Positions 1-5,153 of a stretch of 5,153 nt of DNA are shown piece by piece. The notes below the pieces were generated by a model. It did no database searches. It worked only from the letters and a program-made list of their open reading frames with translations, and was not told the DNA's origin. The stretch spans positions 1 to 5,153 of the forward strand of contig JAKFWB010000338.1 of the NCBI GenBank assembly GCA_021732945.1, read 5' to 3'. Position 1 is the stretch's first letter, and each line of letters begins with the position of its first letter. The position numbers and the translations under genes were made by a program. The stretch is from Porphyrobacter sp. (lineage in GTDB: Bacteria > Pseudomonadota > Alphaproteobacteria > Sphingomonadales > Sphingomonadaceae).

Positions 1-9
1 AGCTTCGCC

Positions 10-867
10 TCAGCTCCAAGTCGCGCGTGGCGGCAGGATCATCAGGATCGCGTCGATATTGCCGCCCGTCTTCAGCCCGAAGATCGTGCCCCGATCATAG
101 ACCAGATTGAACTCGGCATAACGTCCGCGGTATTCGAACATCTGCGCCTCGTCCTCCGGCGTGAATTCCATATTCATTCGCTTGCGCACGATCGCTGGGT
201 AGGACGCGAGGAACTGCTTCCCGATGTCCTGAATGAAGGCGAAGTTGCGCTGCCACGCGGCGTCATCGGCGCATTCGAGATGGTCGCAGAAGATCCCGCC
301 GACCCCGCGATGGACCTGGCGGTGGGGGATGTAGAAATATTCGTCCGCCCACTTCTTGTAGCGTTCGTAATAGGTCTCGTTATGCGGATCGCAGGCGGCC
401 TGCATCGCTGCGTGGAATTCCGCCGTGTCCTCGTCATACGGGAGCGGCGGATTGAGGTCCGCCCCGCCGCCGAACCACGCCTTGGTGGTGGTGAGGAAGC
501 GGGTGTTCATATGGACCGCAGGCACATGCGGATTGCTCATATGCGCTACCAGGCTGATGCCGGTCGCGACGAAACCCGGCGCCTCGGCGCTCGCCCCGTT
601 GATGCTGCCCGCAAACTCCTTGGCAAAGGCGCCGCGCACGGTCGAGACGTTGACGCCGACCTTTTCGAACACTTTGCCCTTCATCAACCCTTGCACTCCG
701 CCGCCGGGATCGGGGTTGCCGTCTTCCTCACGGTTCCAAGGGGTATATTGAAAAGCGGCGTCCGAACCCGCCTCACGCTCAATCGCTTCGAATTCGGCGC
801 AAATCTGATCGCGCAACAATTCAAACCACGCCCGTGCCTGGCTTGTATGACCCGTCCATTCCGTCAT
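10..867 (-). CDS. hemF: Oxygen-dependent coproporphyrinogen III oxidase HemF
   Basis: Family role: cytoplasmic enzyme that uses O2 to decarboxylate two propionates of coproporphyrinogen III to vinyls, giving protoporphyrinogen IX in haem synthesis. The 285-residue product carries the family landmarks in order: WNREEDG with the glycine-rich GGGVQG (about 45-60), KVFEKVGVNVSTVRG (65-79), SNPHVPAVHMNTRF (111-124), WFGGGADLNP (131-140), the signature KKWADEYFYIPHR followed by RGVGGIF (171-193), and EFNLVYDRGTIFGLKTGGN (252-270). It ends soon after LPP, so it lacks the roughly 25-residue tail of E. coli HemF; I take this as a normal short form. The ATG at 867 was chosen because MTEWT is a typical N terminus and a GGGG lies 7 nt upstream. 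An upstream GTG at 915 would add an atypical basic 16-residue extension. It is divergent from pdeM, with an FNR-like box 60 bp upstream of the start codon. Confidence 0.96.
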   Translation of the reverse strand: MTEWTGHTSQARAWFELLRDQICAEFEAIEREAGSDAAFQYTPWNREEDGNPDPGGGVQGLMKGKVFEKVGVNVSTVRGAFAKEFAGSINGASAEAPGFVATGISLVAHMSNPHVPAVHMNTRFLTTTKAWFGGGADLNPPLPYDEDTAEFHAAMQAACDPHNETYYERYKKWADEYFYIPHRQVHRGVGGIFCDHLECADDAAWQRNFAFIQDIGKQFLASYPAIVRKRMNMEFTPEDEAQMFEYRGRYAEFNLVYDRGTIFGLKTGGNIDAILMILPPRATWS

Positions 868-927
868 CAAATTACCCCGTCCCGTCTTGACCGTCCTTCG
901 CGGTGCCAAGCGCACTGTCCATCCGCT

Positions 928-941
928 TTGACATTGATCAA
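928..941. promoter_or_regulatory. FNR/FixK-like palindromic box between hemF and pdeM
   Basis: The sequence TTGACATTGATCAA fits the Crp/Fnr-family (FNR, FixK, FnrL) pattern TTGAT-N4-ATCAA with one mismatch (C for T at the fifth base). Read on the hemF strand it is TTGAT-CAAT-GTCAA. It sits in the divergent intergenic region, its near edge 60 bp from the hemF start codon and 75 bp from the pdeM start codon. FNR-type proteins are known to control haem-pathway genes in several alphaproteobacteria, so hemF is the likelier target; that is inference. No convincing -10 element could be placed at the expected distance on either strand. Confidence 0.45.
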
Positions 942-1016
942 GTCAACTGCGTCTGTGGGTGCAAAACGCTTGCCAAACTGCGCTGCGCCCGGCAGTTGCA
1001 GGGCATGGTTCCCGCT

Positions 1017-1712
1017 ATGTTCGCCCCCTTCCCCTTCGCCGGACACGAGCTGCTGCTGGGCGCAGGCCGCGCGCTCTATTGGCCGGCCGAGCGCGCGCTG
1101 CTGGTGGCGGACCTACACCTGGAAAAGGCGAGCTGGTTTGCGGTGAGGGGCCAGATGCTCCCGCCTTACGACAGCCGCGACACGCTCGAGCGGTTGGCGG
1201 ACGCAGTGAAGCAGACCGGCGCGCGCCGGGTGATCACGCTGGGCGACAATTTCCATGATGACGCGGGCGCGCTGCGGCTCGATGCGCATTGCACTGGGAT
1301 GCTGGAGGCGCTGACCCGCGCGCTCGACTGGGTGTGGATCACCGGCAATCACGACGAGGCCCTGCCGAGAGGTTTCGGAGGCACAATCCTGCCCGAGTTG
1401 GAAATCGGCGGGATCACCCTGCGCCACGAAGCCCGCACCGGAGAGACCCGGCCCGAGCTTTCGGGCCACTACCACCCCAAAATGCGGATGACGGTGCGCA
1501 ACCGCCACATCGCCCGGCCTTGCGCTGTACTTGGGCGCGGGGAAGCGGGGGGCGAGCGGATGATCCTGCCTGCATTCGGCGCGCTCACTGGCGGGATGGA
1601 CGCAGGCGCGCCGGAGATTGTCGCCGCGCTGCAACCGGCCGGGCAAATCGAAGCACTTATACCTGCGCGCGGCCAGATGGCGCGGTTTCCGCTGTGGCGG
1701 GCAGCCGCGTGA
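1017..1712 (+). CDS. pdeM: Ligase-associated DNA damage response metallophosphoesterase PdeM
   Basis: Calcineurin-like metallophosphoesterase of about 231 residues, matching the PdeM family (a predicted nuclease that in many bacteria is encoded with an Lhr-type helicase and an ATP-dependent DNA ligase). All metal-binding motifs are visible: VADLHLEK (D32, H34), LGDNFHD (D77, H80), ITGNHDE (N111, H112) and LSGHYHPK (H151, H153). The segment WFAVRGQMLPPYDS after the first motif is typical of this family. The start is uncertain. The ATG at 1017 gives MFAPFPFAGHEL, which best matches the usual N terminus; the ATG at 1005 would add four residues; neither has a good Shine-Dalgarno. A GTG at 903 would place the FNR-like box inside the gene and is unlikely. 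The stop codon overlaps the next start (TGATG), suggesting translational coupling. No helicase or ligase gene is in view. Cytoplasmic. Confidence 0.88.
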   Translation: MFAPFPFAGHELLLGAGRALYWPAERALLVADLHLEKASWFAVRGQMLPPYDSRDTLERLADAVKQTGARRVITLGDNFHDDAGALRLDAHCTGMLEALTRALDWVWITGNHDEALPRGFGGTILPELEIGGITLRHEARTGETRPELSGHYHPKMRMTVRNRHIARPCAVLGRGEAGGERMILPAFGALTGGMDAGAPEIVAALQPAGQIEALIPARGQMARFPLWRAAA

Positions 1713-2185
1713 TGGAGTTTGCGCCCCTCCGCTATGCGATCGGAACGGTCACGATCTGGCATGGGTTGGTTTTGCTGGGTCTCATCGGCCTGAACGTCAG
1801 AGCATTTGTCGACGGCAGCGGCCGGGAATCGGTGTTCCATTCGACGCTGCCCGGCCTGCTGCTGGGCTGTTTCATGTTTGCCTGGATGTATCTCCTCGCC
1901 GCTTCGGTTGTCGGCCAGTTATTCGGCGACAAATACCCGTTTGCAGCGGTCTGGCCTTCCGCGCTGGTGCTCGCCAGCTTGATGAGCGCGGCCTTCGTCA
2001 GTTTCGCACTGACCAGCGAGGGCAAGCCCATGACGCTGGAGTTCGCCCTGTTCGGTGGCTTTGCCTTCGTATTCTTCACAGCAGGCCTCACCCTGTTCGT
2101 CTGTATTGCACATTATGTGATGCCGCGGGCAGCAGGCTTCGGTCTGATCGATTGGCCCAAAGTCTCATGGGGCGTGCAGTTGTAA
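1712..2185 (+). CDS. Hypothetical four-helix integral membrane protein
   Basis: A 157-residue protein that I do not recognise as a named family. Four hydrophobic segments are evident at about residues 8-28, 46-70, 78-100 and 110-134, with short polar loops (for example around 30-44 and 101-109) and a short tail ending WGVQL. It is therefore predicted to be an inner-membrane protein. No catalytic or metal-binding motif stands out. The ATG at 1712 overlaps the pdeM stop by one base and has no strong ribosome-binding site of its own, so it is probably translated by coupling as the second gene of a pdeM operon. The reading frame stays open upstream inside pdeM, but that part is arginine- and proline-rich out-of-frame sequence and not part of the protein. 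Function cannot be assigned. Confidence 0.75.
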   Translation: MEFAPLRYAIGTVTIWHGLVLLGLIGLNVRAFVDGSGRESVFHSTLPGLLLGCFMFAWMYLLAASVVGQLFGDKYPFAAVWPSALVLASLMSAAFVSFALTSEGKPMTLEFALFGGFAFVFFTAGLTLFVCIAHYVMPRAAGFGLIDWPKVSWGVQL

Positions 2186-2256
2186 CCACCTGCAAGACTC
2201 CACCTAGCGCTCGCCCGAGTTTCGCACTAAGGAGCCAGCAACACGTAAGCCACAAC

Positions 2257-2272
2257 AGGAGAACACCCCATA
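2257..2272 (+). promoter_or_regulatory. infC ribosome-binding site with probable AUA start codon
   Basis: AGGAG at 2257-2261 is the best Shine-Dalgarno near infC. The codon 8 nt downstream, ATA at 2270-2272, is in frame with infC. The next in-frame ATG (2294) is preceded only by C-rich sequence with no Shine-Dalgarno. Non-AUG starts such as AUU or AUC are known for infC in other bacteria and let IF-3 repress its own synthesis, because IF-3 discriminates against non-canonical starts. Starting at 2270 gives a full coding length of 180 residues, the same as E. coli IF-3. The AUA assignment is inference. Confidence 0.6.
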
Positions 2273-2506
2273 TCACGTCCACCCCGGCGCTCGATGGCCC
2301 CGCCAATCAAAAGCGGCCCTCGTTTTGACACCATGATCAACGTCCCCAAGGTCCGCGTCATTGATGACGAAGGCGAAAACCTTGGGGTGATGTTCACCCG
2401 CGAAGCGATTGAGCAGGCCAATGAAAAGGGCCTGAACCTCGTCGAAGTGTCCCCCAACGCGGACCCGCCGGTGTGCAAATATCTCGATGTCGGCAAATTT
2501 CGCTAT

Positions 2507-2509
2507 TAG
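2507..2509 (+). other. Premature amber codon at the IF-3 interdomain junction
   Basis: The in-frame TAG follows TTT-CGC-TAT (F-R-Y) and precedes GCC-CAG-AAA (A-Q-K). It replaces the glutamate expected in the conserved GKFRYEAQKK stretch. The same frame stays open and conserved for another 100 codons, so this is a substitution and not an indel. It falls where the N-terminal domain ends and the lysine-rich linker to the C-terminal domain begins. Confidence 0.93.
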
Positions 2510-2560
2510 GCCCAGAAAAAGGCCAATCTGGCGCGCAAGACGCAGAAGACGCAGGATATC

Positions 2561-2575
2561 AAGGAAGTGAAGATG
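2561..2575 (+). promoter_or_regulatory. Possible internal ribosome-binding site for the IF-3 C-terminal domain
   Basis: AAGGA at 2561-2565 lies 7 nt before the in-frame ATG at 2573, with a GTG at 2567 as an alternative. Initiation at 2573 would give a 79-residue protein that starts MRPNID and covers the 30S-binding C-terminal domain. The purine-rich stretch encodes the conserved residues IKEVKM, so it may reflect protein conservation only. It matters because of the upstream TAG. Confidence 0.3.
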
Positions 2576-2849
2576 CGTCCGAACATCGACACCCATGATT
2601 ATGACGTGAAGATGCGCAACGTGACCAAGTTCATCGAACATGGCGACAAGGTGAAGATCACCCTGCGTTTCCGTGGCCGCGAAATGGCGCACCAGCATCT
2701 CGGCATGGATCTGCTGAAGAAGGTGCAGGACGATGTCGCCGAAGTCGCCAAGGTCGAAGCTTTCCCGCGGCTGGAAGGCCGCCAGATGCTGATGGTGCTC
2801 GCACCCAAATAAGCCCGGCGCGCTATGCGTCAGGCCCACAACAGACACC

Positions 2850-2882
2850 AAAGGGGCGGGCCTAGCAGGGCCTGCCCCTTTT
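2850..2882 (+). terminator. Rho-independent terminator after infC
   Basis: A 13-bp stem pairs AAAGGGGCGGGCC (2850-2862) with GGCCTGCCCCTTT (2869-2881), containing one G-T wobble, around the 6-nt loop TAGCAG. It ends in a run of four T. It begins 37 bp after the infC stop codon. The T tract is short, but the stem is long and GC-rich. It separates infC from the DUF547 genes. Confidence 0.88.
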
Positions 2883-3060
2883 GCATGATGCCAACCGACA
2901 AATGGCTTGGCGGCTCGACAAAGTGCTGACGGAAACCGATTGCGGGCAACAGCGTTGGCTGGGTTCATGCTATTGAAATCCCGGCGAAGGTATCGGGGTT
3001 TGCCCCGTCTTGCTTGCCTCTTGATTGATCTTGACCTCTCCTTGGCCCGGTTTCGGGTCA

Positions 3061-3076
3061 TGTTTCACGGGAAACA
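3061..3076. other. parS-like ParB-binding site
   Basis: TGTTTCACGGGAAACA matches the bacterial parS consensus TGTTTCACGTGAAACA at 15 of 16 positions; the only difference is G for T at position 10. The flanking A (3060) and T (3077) extend the outer arms to 7 bp. It lies just upstream of the first DUF547 start codon, overlapping the region where a ribosome-binding site would be. parS sites nucleate ParB for chromosome segregation and usually lie near the replication origin. No parA, parB or DnaA-box cluster is visible here. Confidence 0.55.
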
Positions 3077-3084
3077 TTGTCGCC

Positions 3085-4221
3085 ATGCCGTTTATGCCCC
3101 GCGTTCTTGCCCGCCCTGCCCTGCTCGCCGCGACGATCCTGGCTCTGGCTGCTCCGGCCCACGCCAATGGCCCGCTCGGCGAAGCGCAGCTTGCGACCTT
3201 TGCTCCCTCGAACACGCCCAATAACGACAAGATCGACTATTCGATCTGGGATGAGGCGATGAAGAACATCGTCATTTCCATGGGCCCGTCACTGCGCGAA
3301 AGCGCACCGCGCCCCGATCCGAGTTTCGGCAGCCGGCGGCAATATGGCCATGTCTCGCGCTATCGGCTTGAAGGCACGCGGGTGATGTTCAGCTTCCTCG
3401 ATGCCGATGTGATCGCAAGCTTTACCGAATACCGCAAGGATCTCGAAAACACGGCTGATATCGTTGATATCCAGTCGCTTTCCCGCAATGAACAACTGGC
3501 CTTCTGGATTAACCTCCACAACGTCGCCCTGGTTGAACAGATCGCCAATGCCTGGCCGATCCGCCAACCGCGCGAGATCAAGATCGATGGGGTGGCGCTG
3601 GATGAGGCGCGTTTCATCACGGTCGAAGGGGTCAAGCTCAGCCCCCGCGATATCCGCGAGAAGATCGTCTATCGCCATTGGAAGGATCCGAAGGTGATCT
3701 ATGGCTTCTGGCGCGGCGAGATTGGCGGGCCATCCTTGCAGCGCGAAGCCTTCAATGCCGATAACGTCGAACGGCTTTTGATTCGCGGCGCAGCGGATTT
3801 TGTGAATTCCCTGCGCGGCACCCATGAGCTGGGTGGCAGGCTGCAAGTGTCCGAGCTGTATAAGGAATCCGCCCCCTTCTTCTTCGCTGACTTTGAACGC
3901 GATCTGCGCGCGCACATCGCCCTTCATGCTGACGAGGCGACCGCGGCGCTGCTGGCCAAGACCAGCGGGGTTGAGCCGGTGGTCCGCGAATATGATATTG
4001 CCGATCTGGAAGGCGGCGTGCGCGAGCCGACCTATCAGAACATCACGTCCAATGGCGTCTCAACCAGCTTCCGCATCCCGCAAAGCATGGCCGCGCTGCT
4101 GCGCGAGCGCGAGACCAAGTTCCAGGAAATCATCCGCAAAGGCCGCACCGGCACAGTGACTGTTAGCCCCACGTCGCAGGCTGGTGAAAAGGCCGAGCCG
4201 CCGAAGAGCGAGGTGAAGTAA
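3085..4221 (+). CDS. Exported DUF547 domain protein, first of a tandem pair
   Basis: A 378-residue protein of the DUF547 family, whose biochemical function I do not know. Residues 1-27 form a signal peptide: an arginine-containing start, a hydrophobic core ALLAATILALAAP and an AHA cleavage site before N28. It is thus predicted to be periplasmic or otherwise exported. The DUF547 core runs from about residue 92 (RYRLEG) to about 270. It contains EYRKDLE (115-121), SRNEQLAFWINLHNVALVEQ (133-152), SPRDIREKIV (186-195), HWKDPKVIYGFWRGEIGGP (198-216) and DFVNSLRGT (238-246). The C-terminal 25 residues or so are low-complexity and polar (TSQAGEKAEPPKSEVK). The ATG at 3085 was chosen because it begins the signal peptide; ATG 3094 is a possible alternative. 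Only a poorly spaced GGGA lies upstream, overlapping the parS-like site. It is followed after 106 bp by a close paralogue. Confidence 0.9.
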   Translation: MPFMPRVLARPALLAATILALAAPAHANGPLGEAQLATFAPSNTPNNDKIDYSIWDEAMKNIVISMGPSLRESAPRPDPSFGSRRQYGHVSRYRLEGTRVMFSFLDADVIASFTEYRKDLENTADIVDIQSLSRNEQLAFWINLHNVALVEQIANAWPIRQPREIKIDGVALDEARFITVEGVKLSPRDIREKIVYRHWKDPKVIYGFWRGEIGGPSLQREAFNADNVERLLIRGAADFVNSLRGTHELGGRLQVSELYKESAPFFFADFERDLRAHIALHADEATAALLAKTSGVEPVVREYDIADLEGGVREPTYQNITSNGVSTSFRIPQSMAALLRERETKFQEIIRKGRTGTVTVSPTSQAGEKAEPPKSEVK

Positions 4222-4317
4222 CCACGCCCCCCGGCATTGTCTTATCGCGTGCAGCATTGCGATTTATCTGATTGACATGCCATACCTTTTGAAGGAGCTT
4301 CAGGGTTCAATCGCAGT

Positions 4318-4322
4318 GGAGG
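4318..4322 (+). promoter_or_regulatory. Ribosome-binding site of the second DUF547 gene
   Basis: GGAGG lies 5 nt before the ATG at 4328 within a purine-only run. This is a strong Shine-Dalgarno and fixes the start. The first DUF547 gene has nothing comparable, so the two paralogues are probably translated at different rates. Confidence 0.75.
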
Positions 4323-4327
4323 GAGAG

Positions 4328-5153
4328 ATGCGAAATCAACTCATTGCCATTCTGCTAGCCAGCGCGCTTGTTGCCCCGCTCACCACATGGGCCACGCCCG
4401 GGATGGCGATGCAACCCGCGTCCCAAGACACAAATTTCGCCCCCACCGTCACCCCGGAAACTGGATCGGCCCAAGGGGATGAGCGGTTGGCTGCATTTAC
4501 CCCGACCAACGACCCCATCCGCCACCGGATCGATTATGAAATCTGGGATCTGGCGCTCAAGAATCTGGTCCTGCCGATGGGCCCTTCGACCCGGCAAGGC
4601 GCGCCGCGCACCGAACCGCCCGCCGGCACCCGGCTCAAGCACGGGCCGCAGTCACGCTATCGGCTTGAAGGCTCGATGGTGCTGTTCCGGTTTTTTGACG
4701 ACGCGGTGATCAGCAGTTTCGCCGAATACCGTAAGGATCTGGAACAGGTCACCGAAACGCTCGACATCGCCGCTCTACCACGCAACGAACAGCTCGCCTT
4801 CTGGCTCAACCTCCACAATGTCGCGTTGATGGAGCAGATTTCCAAGGAATGGCCAGTGCGACAGCCGGGCGAGATCACGCTGGACGGTGCGAAACTGGAC
4901 GACGCCAAGTTCATGACCTTGCGCGGTATCCCGGTTTCGCTGCGCGATATCCGCGAGAACATCGTGTTCCGGCACTGGAAGGACCCCAAGGTCATTTACG
5001 GTTTCTGGCGCGGCGAGATTGGCGGCCCGCACTTGCCGCCGGTTGCCTATACCGGCGCTAATGTGTCCTCGCTGCTCGATCTTGCAGCCGCCGATTTCGT
5101 GAATTCGCTGCGGGGCACCCAATCGCGCGGCGATCAGCTTGAGGTGTACGGGC
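4328..5153 (+). CDS. Exported DUF547 domain protein, second of the pair (partial, 3' end outside window)
   Basis: An open frame of 275 codons running off the window end. The N terminus MRNQLIAILLASALVAP is a signal peptide, with possible cleavage near TWA (20-22) or GMA (25-27). A longer unstructured stretch than in the first copy follows, to about residue 55. The DUF547 core begins at RYRLEG (110) and includes PRNEQLAFWLNLHNVALMEQ (151-170), HWKDPKVIYGFWRGEIGGP (216-234) and DFVNSLRGT (256-264). Over the 155 residues from RYRLEG to SLRGT it aligns with the first copy without gaps, and I count 102 identities (about 66%). The pair therefore arose by tandem duplication and has diverged most in the N-terminal region. 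The missing part should be about 100 residues if it matches its partner. Function is unknown; predicted to be exported. Confidence 0.9.
   Translation, partial: MRNQLIAILLASALVAPLTTWATPGMAMQPASQDTNFAPTVTPETGSAQGDERLAAFTPTNDPIRHRIDYEIWDLALKNLVLPMGPSTRQGAPRTEPPAGTRLKHGPQSRYRLEGSMVLFRFFDDAVISSFAEYRKDLEQVTETLDIAALPRNEQLAFWLNLHNVALMEQISKEWPVRQPGEITLDGAKLDDAKFMTLRGIPVSLRDIRENIVFRHWKDPKVIYGFWRGEIGGPHLPPVAYTGANVSSLLDLAAADFVNSLRGTQSRGDQLEVYG

Larger units (their letters stand above)
2270..2812 (+). pseudogene. infC: infC, translation initiation factor IF-3, interrupted by in-frame TAG
   Basis: Family role: IF-3 binds the 30S subunit, prevents premature 50S joining and checks the start codon and initiator tRNA. 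The N-terminal domain is intact (KVRVIDDEGENLGVM, EAIEQANEKGLNLVEVSPNADPPVCKYLDVGKFRY). The frame then meets TAG at 2507-2509 where homologues carry glutamate (GKFRYEAQKK). It continues unchanged with [38 protein letters not shown] and [12 protein letters not shown] to TAA at 2810-2812. Everything except that one codon looks functional, and one G-to-T change from GAG would create it. If the start is AUA at 2270, TAG is codon 80 of 181; from ATG 2294 it is codon 72. Since infC is normally essential, a sequencing error, a recent mutation, readthrough or separate expression of the two domains must be weighed against true loss. The gene is monocistronic, with a terminator 37 bp downstream. Confidence 0.93.

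Noticed and set aside
280..1146. 288-residue plus-strand frame opposite hemF
   Set aside because: Antisense shadow of the clearly conserved hemF; its end also overlaps pdeM in another frame.
2228..2234. TAAGGAG as a second ribosome-binding site before infC
   Set aside because: No start codon follows at usable distance, so no leader peptide can be supported.
2994..3007. Small hairpin CGGGG-TTTG-CCCCG
   Set aside because: Only 5 bp with no proper T run after it, and a strong terminator already lies just upstream; I cannot support a function.
2273..3061. Long 262-residue open frame antisense to infC
   Set aside because: It is the complement of a conserved infC frame in GC-rich DNA, has no recognisable family or ribosome-binding site, and runs through the terminator.
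3289..3927. 212-residue minus-strand frame inside the first DUF547 gene
   Set aside because: Shadow of a conserved coding sequence; no start signal and no recognisable motif.
4244..4263. Inverted repeat ATCGC...GCGAT after the first DUF547 gene as a terminator
   Set aside because: Arms of only 5 bp, a 10-nt loop and no T tract; the two DUF547 genes may be co-transcribed.
4272..4300. TTGACA as a -35 element for the second DUF547 gene
   Set aside because: The -35 hexamer is perfect, but no acceptable -10 lies 16-18 bp downstream, so a promoter cannot be asserted.

Overview
The window reads as chromosomal DNA from an alphaproteobacterium, most likely of the Sphingomonadales (Erythrobacter/Sphingomonas-like). 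It is GC-rich, infC stands alone with its own terminator, and the HemF, PdeM and IF-3 sequences have an alphaproteobacterial character. This placement rests on recalled family features, not on a search.

Layout: (1) 10-867, minus strand: hemF, aerobic coproporphyrinogen III oxidase. (2) 868-1016: divergent intergenic region with a 14-bp FNR/FixK-like palindrome. (3) 1017-1712, plus: pdeM, a metallophosphoesterase of the ligase-associated DNA-damage type. It overlaps by one base (3) a four-helix membrane protein of unknown function at 1712-2185. (4) 2270-2812: infC (IF-3), apparently starting at a non-canonical AUA codon behind a strong Shine-Dalgarno. It is interrupted by an in-frame TAG at 2507-2509, exactly at the junction of the two IF-3 domains. 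A strong intrinsic terminator (2850-2882) closes the unit. (5) 3061-3076: a 16-bp sequence differing at one position from the ParB-binding parS consensus. (6) 3085-4221 and 4328-window end: two tandem paralogous exported DUF547 proteins. The second is cut by the window edge.

The genes do not form one pathway. They are a housekeeping stretch (haem synthesis, DNA repair, translation initiation) followed by an uncharacterised, duplicated exported family. I see no mobile element, CRISPR array, rRNA or tRNA, and no evident new defence or biosynthetic system. The points most worth following are the nonsense codon in infC, its AUA start, the parS-like site, the FNR-like box, and the DUF547 pair.
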